Source of the DNA: Rhodothermus marinus DSM 4252
GTDB taxonomy: Bacteria > Bacteroidota > Rhodothermia > Rhodothermales > Rhodothermaceae
Assembly: GCF_000024845.1 (NCBI RefSeq)
Contig: NC_013501.1
Location: 1,182,001-1,246,000, forward strand
Direction of reading: 5' to 3'
DNA: 64,000 nt
The notes beneath the pieces are model-generated. The model worked only from the letters and a program-made list of their open reading frames with translations. It ran no database searches and was not told the origin of the DNA. Made by a program: the position numbers and the translations under genes. Positions 26,098 through 34,922 of this stretch are shown here, piece by piece. Position 1 is the stretch's first letter. Each line of letters begins with the position of its first letter.

Positions 26098-27971
26098 GAG
26101 CGGGCCTCGACTTCCGGCGTCTGCTGCAGGTGGCGAAGCAGGGCCCGGTGGTATTCGCTGATGAGCTGGTGCGGCCGCAGGAAGCCCACGATTTCGCCGC
26201 GCTCGTCCAGCACGGGCAGCTCCGGATAGCGCGTCTCCAGGAAGCGATTGAGGGCATCCTCGAGCGTGTCGGACAGCCGCACGGCCTCGAAGGGCACCTG
26301 CACGTCCTGGGCGACGATGAGCGGGCTGAGCGCGTCGGCCTCGCGCAGCAGCGACTGCAGGTCTTCGAGCAGCACCAGCCCCAGGTAGCGGGGCGGGCGG
26401 CCGCTGCCGGGCGCCACGACGGGCAGCACGACCTCCCGCGTGCGCGTGAACAGGTCCAGCATCTCGCGCAGCGTATGACCCGGCTCGACCGTGTGGAAGT
26501 AAGGCACGCGCTCGACGACCGCCGCCACCGGAATCTGGCGCAGCAGATCGGGCAACAGTTCGGCGCGGTGGGCGGGCGAGTCGTTGTGCGTGCGCACCTG
26601 CTCCTCGAACAGGCTCCACCGGCGGGCCACTAGGTGGGTGATCACGCCCGCGAAGATCAGCGGCACCAGCAGCGAGTAGCTCCCGGTCATCTCCGAAATC
26701 ATGATCGTGGCAGCGATGGGCACGTTGGCTGCGCCGCCCACGAACGTACCCATACCGATCAGCACGTAGGCCTCGGGCTGGGTGATCAGCGTCGGAAACA
26801 GCCGGTGCAACCCTTCCCCGTAGAGGCCTCCCAACATGCCGCCGATCACCAGCGACGGGGCGAAGGTGCCGCCTGCGCCTCCTGAGCCGATCGTCAGCGA
26901 CGTGGCGAAGATTTTCAACAGGGCCAGCAGCGCCATGAAGCCCAGCGGCAGGTTGCCGTCGATGGCCTGCTGCAGCCAGCCGTAGCTCGAGCCCATGATG
27001 GCCGGGAAGAAGAAGGCGATCGCGCCGACGAGCAGGCCGCCCAGCGCGGGCTTCAGAGCCGGTGGCAGGGGCAGCGGATCGAAGATGCGGCGCTTCGTGC
27101 CGTAGAAGACGCGCACGTAAAAGATGCCCACGATGGCACAGCAGAGCGCGAAGCCGATCAGCGGGAGCAGTTCGAGCGGACTGACGAACTCGAAGCGCGG
27201 GGTGACGAAGACAGTCCCCGAACGCTCAATGCTCGTATAGAGCGAATAACCGGTGATGCTGGCCACGATGGCGGGCATGAGCGCCTCGCTTTCGATGTCT
27301 TCGCGGTAGAGCACCTCGACGGCGAAGAAAGCACCGCCCAGCGGGGAGCGGAAGATGCTGCTCAGACCGGCCGCCATGCCGGCCACCAGAAACAGCCGGC
27401 GCTCCCGTTCACTCAAGCGCAACCGCTGGGCCAGCCATGACCCCAGCGTGGCGCCGATCTGGGTGATCGGCCCCTCGCGGCCGGCGCTTCCTCCCGATCC
27501 GATCGTCAGCGCCGCAGCCACGATCTTGACCAGCCCGGCGCGAAGGCGCATAAAGCCACGCTCTCGATGAAAGGCCCGGATCACGCTGTCGGTCCCATGG
27601 CCTTCGGCCTCGGGCGCAAAGGTGAAGACGATCCAGCCTGCAAGCAGGCCGCCTACCGCGGGGGCGATCAGCAGCAGCCAGCGACGGGCAGGATGGAGTA
27701 CCTGTTCCAGATCGAAAATGTCGGTGCCGCCTTCGCCTCGGGGGAAGGGCACCGGATACCCGGCCCCTTCGATCAGGATCAGCCGGGTCAGCAGGGTTAC
27801 CAGCTCGCCGAAGACCAGCGCGGCCAGCGCACCCAGCACGCCGATAATGGCCGAGTAAAACATCCAGCGGCCCGTGATACGCCAGTCGAAGTTCTGCGTC
27901 CAGGCCAGTAACGTGCGCGGATAGAACAGCCGAAAAACCTGGGCGGGATCGACGTGATTGCGGCGTGCCAT
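26094..27971 (-). CDS. CLC-family chloride channel/transporter with CBS domains
   Basis: 625 residues: about ten membrane helices of the CLC fold, then two C-terminal CBS domains (about residues 450-610). Ion-path motifs: TIGSGGSAGREGPITQIGA (GSGxx and GxEGP), GSGGAGGTFAPSLVIGG and GMGTFVGGAANVPIAATIM. In CLC antiporters the external gating Glu lies in the GREGP-type motif (GREGP here), so H+/Cl- exchange is possible. I chose ATG 27971; an in-frame GTG at 27992 would add seven residues. First gene of a clc-mscS-deoC-recQ operon. Confidence 0.92.
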   Translation of the reverse strand: MARRNHVDPAQVFRLFYPRTLLAWTQNFDWRITGRWMFYSAIIGVLGALAALVFGELVTLLTRLILIEGAGYPVPFPRGEGGTDIFDLEQVLHPARRWLLLIAPAVGGLLAGWIVFTFAPEAEGHGTDSVIRAFHRERGFMRLRAGLVKIVAAALTIGSGGSAGREGPITQIGATLGSWLAQRLRLSERERRLFLVAGMAAGLSSIFRSPLGGAFFAVEVLYREDIESEALMPAIVASITGYSLYTSIERSGTVFVTPRFEFVSPLELLPLIGFALCCAIVGIFYVRVFYGTKRRIFDPLPLPPALKPALGGLLVGAIAFFFPAIMGSSYGWLQQAIDGNLPLGFMALLALLKIFATSLTIGSGGAGGTFAPSLVIGGMLGGLYGEGLHRLFPTLITQPEAYVLIGMGTFVGGAANVPIAATIMISEMTGSYSLLVPLIFAGVITHLVARRWSLFEEQVRTHNDSPAHRAELLPDLLRQIPVAAVVERVPYFHTVEPGHTLREMLDLFTRTREVVLPVVAPGSGRPPRYLGLVLLEDLQSLLREADALSPLIVAQDVQVPFEAVRLSDTLEDALNRFLETRYPELPVLDERGEIVGFLRPHQLISEYHRALLRHLQQTPEVEARS

Positions 27972-28118
27972 AACCGGCGGATCGTTCGACACTCTCGGTG
28001 CTACCGGACCCTGCTTTCAAAAATACGTTCCGGAAGTTATCGACATCCGATGTGCAATCGAAACCCTGACGTAATTTTCTTCATTAACCCTGAAGCCTGA
28101 AATGATCTTGCCGGAGTG

Positions 28119-29348
28119 ATGGCAGCTCGAAATCTGTCGGATGTACGTGGACGCCTGCGCAACCGCCGGGCCGGACTCAACCGCCTGATTTTTGGCCTGG
28201 CGCTGCTGGGCCTGCTCGACACGACGCACCTCTGGGTGCAGCAGCAGCGCCAGTTCGAAGAAGGGTGCTTCGGCGTGGCGAGTCTGGCGCCGCTGGAAAA
28301 GGCCTTCGATTGCGCCTCGGTGGTGCAGAGCGCGGCCGGCACGCTGCTGGGCGTCTCAAACACGATCTGGGGCGCGCTGTTTTACGCCGCCGTGGCCCTG
28401 CTGAGCGCGCTGGCGTTGTTGCGTCCGGCCCTGCACCGGCATCGGTATAAGCTGATCCGGGCCGGACTGCTCGGCGTCGGGTTGCTTTACACGCTCTACC
28501 TGCTCTATTATCAGGCATTCGAGCTGGCCACGTTCTGTGCGCTGTGCCTGGTTTCGGCCGGGCTGGTGCTGACGATGGCCGGCCTGCAGGCTTACGAACT
28601 GTTCACCTTTCGACCGGCTACCATGGAACGACCGGAACGCATCCGCACCGAACGACTGGCCCTGGGCGGACTGGCGCTGGCTGCGCTGCTGCTCATGGGC
28701 GCCGACGTGTACCTGAACGACGCGCTTTCGCCGAAAACCTCGACCACCACGGCCGCCGCAGCGACCGAAGCGCAACCGGCCACGCAGACCTGCAGCTTCG
28801 ATACAGAGCGGCCGCCGGTGCGCTACTTCCGCGACCTGATCATGATGAACGACCCCACGGCGGGCAATCCCGACGCGAAGGTGGTCGTCATCGAATACCT
28901 CGATCCCAATTGCCCGCACTGTAAGCACCTGCACCCGATCATGAAGCAGGTAGTGGAAAGCTACGGGCTGCAGGCCTATTTCGTCTTCAAGCCGATCCCG
29001 CTCTGGCAGTTTTCCATCCCGCAGGTGGCTGCGCTGTACGCCGCCGCCCGGGAGGGGAAGTTCGAGGCCATGCTGGAGGCGCAGTTCGAACGCCAGCGCT
29101 CGGGTGGACTGACGCTGGAGGAAATTCTCGACATCGCCGAGGCGATCGGCATGGACCGAAACGAGCTGGCCCGGCAGATCAACGAGGGCGTCTTCAACGA
29201 ATACATGCAACGGCAGAGCCGACAGGCCAGCATGATCGGCGTGCGGGGCGTTCCCACCGTGCTGATCAACGGCCACTTCGTGCCGGGCTACGCCCGGACC
29301 GTCGAATGCCTCGGCCAGCTGATCGAACAGCAGGCGAAGGGCTCCTGA
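28119..29348 (+). CDS. VKOR-DsbA fusion, disulfide-bond formation
   Basis: 409 residues. The N-terminal half is a vitamin K epoxide reductase-type membrane domain with loop cysteines C50 and C65 (FDCASVVQS), a conserved Ser/Trp segment, and the active CxxC at 140-143 (CALC). A further membrane helix (about 180-197) and a Thr/Ala-rich linker lead to a DsbA-like thioredoxin domain with CPHC at 265-268 (DPNCPHCKH) and a cis-Pro region (RGVPTVLINGHFV). One polypeptide thus has both the oxidase and the quinone-linked re-oxidase. Start ATG 28119 after GGAG; a terminator follows. Confidence 0.92.
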   Translation: MAARNLSDVRGRLRNRRAGLNRLIFGLALLGLLDTTHLWVQQQRQFEEGCFGVASLAPLEKAFDCASVVQSAAGTLLGVSNTIWGALFYAAVALLSALALLRPALHRHRYKLIRAGLLGVGLLYTLYLLYYQAFELATFCALCLVSAGLVLTMAGLQAYELFTFRPATMERPERIRTERLALGGLALAALLLMGADVYLNDALSPKTSTTTAAAATEAQPATQTCSFDTERPPVRYFRDLIMMNDPTAGNPDAKVVVIEYLDPNCPHCKHLHPIMKQVVESYGLQAYFVFKPIPLWQFSIPQVAALYAAAREGKFEAMLEAQFERQRSGGLTLEEILDIAEAIGMDRNELARQINEGVFNEYMQRQSRQASMIGVRGVPTVLINGHFVPGYARTVECLGQLIEQQAKGS

Positions 29349-29372
29349 GGTCAACGCTTAAATTTTCTTCAG

Positions 29373-29406
29373 AAAAGGGCCGACACAAGGGGCGGCCCTT
29401 TTCTTT
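29373..29406. terminator. Bidirectional intrinsic terminator after the VKOR fusion gene
   Basis: AAAAGGGCCG (29373-29382) pairs perfectly with CGGCCCTTTT (29393-29402), 10 bp, followed by CTTT. The core GGGCCGACACAAGGGG resembles the palindromic repeats (GGGCGGACACAGGGG at 9638). Confidence 0.85.
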
Positions 29407-29432
29407 ATTGTAAAAGCAGTGCAGCAAGGCGG

Positions 29433-29849
29433 GTGAAGACAGTGAGACGTGGGGGACTGCAAACGGTGCTTCTGGGAGCTGTTGTGTGGAGCCTGATGGG
29501 CTTGCGGGCAATCGCGCAGGAAGAACCCTGGTGGACGGCCGTCTGGAAACCGCTGCTGACTTACCGGGGCGTGGAGATTACCTATCTGTTCTATGCGGAA
29601 AAAGATGGCTCCTACGAGGGCGTGGTGCTTCGCCTGCACAATCGCAACGACTTTCCGGTGGTCTGTCGCTTTCAGGTGGTCTTCCGGGCCGACGATGGCA
29701 GCGAAGAGGTAGCCTGGGTGGCCGATACGCTGCGGGCTGGTGAGATGCGTACGGGCGGGCTTTCGGGGCTGTTCTGGATGCCGTTCCGTGACGGCCGCTC
29801 GGTGGCCGAACTCGGCCTCCGCAAAATCCGCATCGAGGCGCTGCAGTAA
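29433..29849 (+). CDS. Small secreted protein of unknown function
   Basis: 138 residues with a signal peptide (hydrophobic stretch LLGAVVWSLMGLRAIAQ, probable cleavage after AIAQ), then a short beta-rich domain (YRGVEITYLFYAEKDG, VVLRLHNRNDFPVVCRFQVVF). The pattern resembles small extracellular beta-sandwich domains, but I cannot name the family. Start is GTG at 29433; the next in-frame GTG at 29442 is a possible alternative. It has its own transcription unit after a terminator. Confidence 0.7.
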   Translation: MKTVRRGGLQTVLLGAVVWSLMGLRAIAQEEPWWTAVWKPLLTYRGVEITYLFYAEKDGSYEGVVLRLHNRNDFPVVCRFQVVFRADDGSEEVAWVADTLRAGEMRTGGLSGLFWMPFRDGRSVAELGLRKIRIEALQ

Positions 29850-29915
29850 AGTGGAGCACTTTTTCTCAAAACACTTACTGGATCGCGCCGCACGGGTTGC
29901 CCCGGAAGACGAGAG

Positions 29916-31475
29916 CTACGCAGGCGGGCCCCAGCCGCCGCCTCCGGGGGTTTCGATGCGGATGCGGTCGCCGGCCTCGGCCTGAAAACTGGTCTTTCCG
30001 GGCATCTGGCGCACCTCGCCCCGGTGAATCCACAGGTTGCGGCCGGGTTGGCCCGGCGCACCGCCGGCCAGACCGTAGGGCGCCCGTCGCCGCCGTTCGG
30101 TCAGCCAGGTAACCTGTGCCGGCGCCAGCAGCTCGATCTCCCGGATGAGTCCGTCGCCGCCCCGGTGGCGGCCGGCGCCGCCCGAACCGTCTCGGATCGC
30201 ATAGTGCGTTACGCGGAGCGGATAGGCGTACTCGAGCGCCTCGACGGGCGTGTTCAGCGTGTTCGTCATGTGCGTGTGCACGGCCGAGGTGCCATCGGCA
30301 TCGGGCAGGGCCCCGGCGCCGCCGGCCAGCGTCTCGTAGTAGGCATAGTAACGGCCGGTGCGCGGATCGAGGCCGCCGATCGTCAGGTTGTTCATGGTAC
30401 CCTGAGAGGCGGCCGGAATGCGATCGGGGCAGACCTGCGCCAGCGCGCCCAGCAGCACATCGACGATCCGCTGGGAGGTTTCCACGTTGCCGCCGGCGAC
30501 CGCCGCCGGTGGCCGGGCATCGACCAGCGTGCCGGGCCGGGTGACGATCCGCAGAGGCCGTAGACAGCCTGCATTGGCGGGTACGTCGTAGCCCAGCAGG
30601 GCCCGGAACACATAGTACACGGCCGAGACGGTGATGGCACGCACGGCGTTCAGGCTGCCCGCGCACTGGGGATCGGTTTCGGAAAAGTCAATCGTGGCCG
30701 TGTCGTCCGCAATGGTCAGTGCGACCCGGATCCACAGGGGCGCTTCGCTGATCCCGTCGTCGTCGAGCGCATCTTCGAAGCGCCAGGTGCCGTCAGGCAG
30801 CGTCTGCAGCAGGGTGCGCATCAACCGCTCGGCATAATCCAGCAGGGCCCTGAAGGCCGCACGCAGCGTATCGAGGCCGTAGGCGGCGGCCAGCTCCTGC
30901 AGGCGCCGGACGCCCCGCTCGTTGGCGGCCAGTTGCGCACGCAGGTCGCCGCGCCGTTCGTCGGGCGTGCGCACGTTGGCGAGCAGCAATTCCCACACGG
31001 TCCGGTTCGGGCGGCCGCGCTCCATGAGCTTAACGGGCGGGATGATGAGTCCTTCCTGAAAGATTTCGCGCGACAGCGGCATCGAGCCCGGTGCCATGCC
31101 GCCGATGTCGGCATGGTGGGCGCGGCTGGCCACGAAACCGAGCAACTGCCCTTCGACGAACACCGGCGAAACGAGCGTCAGGTCCGGCAGGTGCGTGCCA
31201 CCCCGGAACGGATCGTTGAGCAGCACGGCATCGCCCGGTTTCAGCTCGGGGAATGCTTCGCGACAGGTCTGTACCGACAGCGGCAACGCGCCCAGATGTA
31301 CGGGAATGTGGGCGGCCTGGGCCACCAGTTCGCCATCGGACGTGAACAGCGCGCACGAATAGTCGCGGCGCTCCTTGATGTTCGGCGAAAAGCCAGTGCG
31401 GCGCAGCACGGCGCCCATTTCCTCAGCCACCGCGGCCAGCAGGTGGCGAAAAATTTCCAGCCGAACCGGGTCCAT
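29916..31475 (-). CDS. hyuB: Hydantoinase B / oxoprolinase subunit
   Basis: 519-residue B subunit of the ATP-dependent hydantoinase/5-oxoprolinase/acetone carboxylase-type family. Motifs: MDPVRLEIFRHLLAAVAEEMG, GFSPNIKERRDYSCALF, LKPGDAVLLNDPFRGGTHLPD, SRAHHADIGGMAPGSM and a Gly-rich C-terminus (IETPGGGGWGPP). It begins one base after the hyuA stop; an earlier start at 31496 would overlap hyuA by 20. The A and B subunits together hydrolyse cyclic amides using ATP; the actual substrate is not visible. Confidence 0.9.
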   Translation of the reverse strand: MDPVRLEIFRHLLAAVAEEMGAVLRRTGFSPNIKERRDYSCALFTSDGELVAQAAHIPVHLGALPLSVQTCREAFPELKPGDAVLLNDPFRGGTHLPDLTLVSPVFVEGQLLGFVASRAHHADIGGMAPGSMPLSREIFQEGLIIPPVKLMERGRPNRTVWELLLANVRTPDERRGDLRAQLAANERGVRRLQELAAAYGLDTLRAAFRALLDYAERLMRTLLQTLPDGTWRFEDALDDDGISEAPLWIRVALTIADDTATIDFSETDPQCAGSLNAVRAITVSAVYYVFRALLGYDVPANAGCLRPLRIVTRPGTLVDARPPAAVAGGNVETSQRIVDVLLGALAQVCPDRIPAASQGTMNNLTIGGLDPRTGRYYAYYETLAGGAGALPDADGTSAVHTHMTNTLNTPVEALEYAYPLRVTHYAIRDGSGGAGRHRGGDGLIREIELLAPAQVTWLTERRRRAPYGLAGGAPGQPGRNLWIHRGEVRQMPGKTSFQAEAGDRIRIETPGGGGWGPPA

Positions 31476-31476
31476 T

Positions 31477-33468
31477 TCAGGTATCGATCCAGACATGGCC
31501 GAAGCGGTCAACGTGGGCGGTGGTTTCCGGGGGCAGGTAAATGGTCGTATCGGGGCGCACGAGCACGGCGGGACCGAGCAGTCGGTTGCCGGCCCGCAGG
31601 CGGGTGGCATCGAAGAAGGGGACGTCCGCCCGGCTCGTCTCGAGCACGACCGGCGTCCTGTCCAGCAGGGCTTCGGAGGGCGGAACGGGATCGCCCGCCT
31701 CGACCGTCGGGAGCGCGGGCGGCGCGATCGGTCCGGTAGCCCGCACGCGCAGGTTGACGATCTCGGGCACGAGGTCCGGCGTGGCATAGCCGTAGCGCCG
31801 CCGGTGCAGTCGGTGGAAGGCCCTGATCCAGCCGCGGCCGAAGGGCACGGTCAGTTCGTAGCTCTGGCCGGGGTAGCGGACGTCGAGCAGGCGTTCGATC
31901 CGGATCTGACCCGACGCAAAGCCTTCGGCGCGTAGCTCCTCGCGTCCCTGGCGGACCAGCGGATCGAGACGCCGACGCAGTTCTTCCGCCGACGTGGTGC
32001 CCGGGAGCATGACGGTCCGGACATAGTCGCGCACCACGTCGGCGGCCAGCATGCCCAGCGCCGAAAGCACCGAAGCCTGGGCGGGTACGAGCACGCGGCG
32101 AATGCCCAGCGCCCGGGCCAGCGTGGCCGCGTGCAGGCCGCCGGCGCCGCCGAACGAGACGAGCACGAAATCGCGCGGGTCGTAGCCGCGCTCGACCGAG
32201 ATCACGCGGAGCGCCCGGGCCATGTGGGCTTCGGCCACCGCCACGACGCCCCGGGCAGCCGCCTGAGCGGGCGTCAGGCCGGGGGGTACGTCCAGGCGCA
32301 GCGTTCGGGCCAGTCGCGTCAGGGCCTCCTCGGCAGCTTTGGCGTCCAGCCGATGGCGGCCGCCGAGAAAAGCATCCGGCCGCAGGCGGCCGAGCACCAG
32401 GTGGGCGTCGGTCACGGTGGGTTCGATGCCGCCGCGTCCGTAACAGACCGGACCGGGATCGGCACCGGCGCTTTCCGGTCCCACGCGCAGGGCGCCGCCG
32501 GGATCGACGCGCGCAATGGAGCCGCCCCCGGCTCCGACCGTGTGGATGTCGAGCAGCGGGATCCCGATGGGAAGCCCGCCGATGGTACCTTCGGTGGTGA
32601 GGGGCAGGGCGTCGGGCACCAGCGCCACGTCCGTGGACGTGCCGCCCATGTCGAACGTGATCAGGTGGCGGGTGCCGGACAGTCCCGCCACGAAGCGGGC
32701 GCCGATCAGGCCGCCGGCCGGTCCCGAGAGCACGCAGCGGACGGCCTGGGCGCGGGCCTCGCGGGCATGAATCAGGCCGCCGCTGGACTGCATCACGCGC
32801 AGCGTGCCGCCCAGCGCGGCTTCGAGGCGGCCGAGGTAACGATCCAGCACGGGGGCCACGTAGGCACTGGCCGTCGTGGTGCTGGCCCGCTCGTACTCCC
32901 GGAAAGCGGGCAGGATGTCGCTGGAGGCCGCCACCACGAAGCCGGCCTCTCGCAGTGCGCGCGCCAGCCGTTGCTCGTGGTCCGGGTGGGCAAAAGAAAA
33001 AAGCAGACAGACGGCGACCGACTCCACGCGGGCCGACCGAAGCGCCTCGATCAGCGGCGGAATGGCCGTCTCGTCCAGCGGTTGAAGCACCGATCCGTCG
33101 GGGCCCACGCGTTCCGGCACTTCAAAGCACAGCGTGCGTGGCACGAGCGGTTCGGGCCGTCGGGCGGCCAGATCGTACAACTCGGCCCGGTTCTGACGGC
33201 CGATATATAGCAGGTCCCGAAAGCCCGCCGTGGTGACGAAGGCCGTGCGCGCGCCTTTGCGTTCCAGCAGGGCGTTCGTGGCGACGGTCGAGCCGTGCAC
33301 GATCTGGCGTGCGGCCGCCGGCACCTGCTGCAGGCCTTCGAGCACGGCACGCGCCGGATCGTCCGGCGTGGAGAAGATCTTGAAGGTAGTCAGGCGCCCG
33401 TCCGTTTCGTCGAAAACGACAAAGTCCGTAAAGGTCCCTCCGATGTCGATACCTACGCGGATGCTCAT
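31477..33468 (-). CDS. hyuA: Hydantoinase A / oxoprolinase subunit
   Basis: 663-residue A subunit with the actin-like ATPase fold. The first phosphate loop reads RVGIDIGGTFTDFVVF, followed by GSTVATNALLERKG, then a second ASKHA motif (FDMGGTSTDVALV), and VGAGGGSIARVDPGGALRVGPESAGADPGPVCYGRGG near the nucleotide/metal region (written as GAGGGSIARVD). It overlaps the Nramp-like gene by four bases and hyuB follows after one base, so the three are strictly co-translated. Confidence 0.92.
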   Translation of the reverse strand: MSIRVGIDIGGTFTDFVVFDETDGRLTTFKIFSTPDDPARAVLEGLQQVPAAARQIVHGSTVATNALLERKGARTAFVTTAGFRDLLYIGRQNRAELYDLAARRPEPLVPRTLCFEVPERVGPDGSVLQPLDETAIPPLIEALRSARVESVAVCLLFSFAHPDHEQRLARALREAGFVVAASSDILPAFREYERASTTTASAYVAPVLDRYLGRLEAALGGTLRVMQSSGGLIHAREARAQAVRCVLSGPAGGLIGARFVAGLSGTRHLITFDMGGTSTDVALVPDALPLTTEGTIGGLPIGIPLLDIHTVGAGGGSIARVDPGGALRVGPESAGADPGPVCYGRGGIEPTVTDAHLVLGRLRPDAFLGGRHRLDAKAAEEALTRLARTLRLDVPPGLTPAQAAARGVVAVAEAHMARALRVISVERGYDPRDFVLVSFGGAGGLHAATLARALGIRRVLVPAQASVLSALGMLAADVVRDYVRTVMLPGTTSAEELRRRLDPLVRQGREELRAEGFASGQIRIERLLDVRYPGQSYELTVPFGRGWIRAFHRLHRRRYGYATPDLVPEIVNLRVRATGPIAPPALPTVEAGDPVPPSEALLDRTPVVLETSRADVPFFDATRLRAGNRLLGPAVLVRPDTTIYLPPETTAHVDRFGHVWIDT

Positions 33469-34757
33469 GGGGCAAGACGACGCAGTCGATACAGATAGCG
33501 ACCCAGAAGCAGGAGCAAAAAGAAGGTAATGCCGCCGGCCAGTTTCAGCAGCAGCGACTCCGACAGTACCGGACCCACGCCGGCCGCCTGCAATGCGGCC
33601 AGCAGGTTGCGCAGGCCGAGCAACACGGCGATCCCGACCGAGAGGCCGGCGAGCACGTTCAGCCCGGGCGAAGTGAGGCCGTCGCGTCCCATCAGGCGCG
33701 GATCGTTGGTGGCGATCCACAGAAATACGGCCACGATCGGTAGCAGCACGCCGTTGAGTGCCTGGGCCGTGATGATGGCCGGGATCGGCCGCAGGTCCAG
33801 CAGACTCAGGAGCACGCCGCTGCCCCATACCACCAGCCAGGTAAGCCGGTAGGTGCGGTCGTGCTCCGAGGCGTTCGGTGCACTCAGCAGGCCGCGTGCT
33901 GTGATGGCGGCGGCGATGGGCGCCGTCAGCGCCGACGTGAAGCCGGCCGCAAAGAGTCCCAGCGCGAACAGGGCGCGGGCCCAGGTGCCCAGCACCCGAC
34001 CGAGCGTGTCGGCAAGGGCCGCGTAGGTGAAGGCGCCGTGCACCGCCGTGCCGACTACCAGCACGGCCATCGAGATCAGGCCGCCGCCGACGATGGCCAC
34101 GGCCAGCCCGAAGCGCGTTGCGTCCAGCGGTTCGCCCCGGGCCAGTCCGGAGCCCAGAAACAGGTTGTAGGGTACGACGGTCGTGCCGATCAACCCCACC
34201 ACCAGCAGCCCGGTGCCCTCCGGCATCACGGGCCAGACCAGATGGCGCAGCAGCGCAGCGTCGGGCGGATGCACCTGCAGGGCGGTGATCAGAAACGCTA
34301 GCCCCATGAACGCCACAAATGCCCCGAGCACACGCGGTAGCATGCGCAGCGTGCCGAACCAGAGCAGGGCACCTGAGGCTACACCTACGCCGAGCACCAG
34401 CAGGCGGCGAGGCGCGTCGAATACCAGCTCCAGCCCGGCCATGGCGCCCAGTACGTTCCCCACCTCGAAGGCCGCATTGCCCAGCACGATGGCGCCCAGC
34501 GCCAGCAATCGGACGGCCACGCCTTTCCAGCCATCGAACTGATCGCGCAGCGCTTCGGCCAGCGGACGTCCCGAGCAGATGGCCAGCCGGGCGGCCGCCT
34601 CCTGCAGCGTCCAGCAGGCCAACGTCGAGAACGTCAGCGCCCAGAGCAGGGCCAGCCCGTAGCCGGCCCCTGCGGCCGCCGCCGTAGTGACCGTGCCCGG
34701 ACCGATGAAGGCCGCCGTCAGAACGGCCCCGAGCAGGATGGACGTCCAGCGTTGCAT
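33465..34757 (-). CDS. Nramp-family transporter lacking the metal-ligand motifs
   Basis: 430-residue, about 11-helix LeuT-fold protein of the Nramp (SLC11) superfamily. Canonical TM1 DPGN is GPGT (FIGPGTVTTAAAAGAG), and TM6 MPH is VPY (GTTVVPYNLFLG), so the Asp, Asn and Met that bind Mn/Fe are all missing. The fold signatures (YGLALLW, LQEAAARLAI, NLFLGSGLA) are kept. Transported substrate is therefore unlikely to be a transition metal. It heads an operon with hyuA and hyuB, overlapping hyuA by four bases, which suggests a link to the substrate or product of that enzyme (inference). Confidence 0.82.
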   Translation of the reverse strand: MQRWTSILLGAVLTAAFIGPGTVTTAAAAGAGYGLALLWALTFSTLACWTLQEAAARLAICSGRPLAEALRDQFDGWKGVAVRLLALGAIVLGNAAFEVGNVLGAMAGLELVFDAPRRLLVLGVGVASGALLWFGTLRMLPRVLGAFVAFMGLAFLITALQVHPPDAALLRHLVWPVMPEGTGLLVVGLIGTTVVPYNLFLGSGLARGEPLDATRFGLAVAIVGGGLISMAVLVVGTAVHGAFTYAALADTLGRVLGTWARALFALGLFAAGFTSALTAPIAAAITARGLLSAPNASEHDRTYRLTWLVVWGSGVLLSLLDLRPIPAIITAQALNGVLLPIVAVFLWIATNDPRLMGRDGLTSPGLNVLAGLSVGIAVLLGLRNLLAALQAAGVGPVLSESLLLKLAGGITFFLLLLLGRYLYRLRRLAP

Positions 34758-34922
34758 GGAAAATTCCAGCGCAGAGCATTTATGCGACCGGAAACTATGA
34801 GATTCTCCCCCAGAAATGCCACGGCCCCATCGAACAGGCGGGGTGATCGCGTCGGTCCGCTCCTACTTTATTCGGCCGTTTTGTATGTTCTGAAAAAATT
34901 GACCAGGATTCAGGATGGCGTC

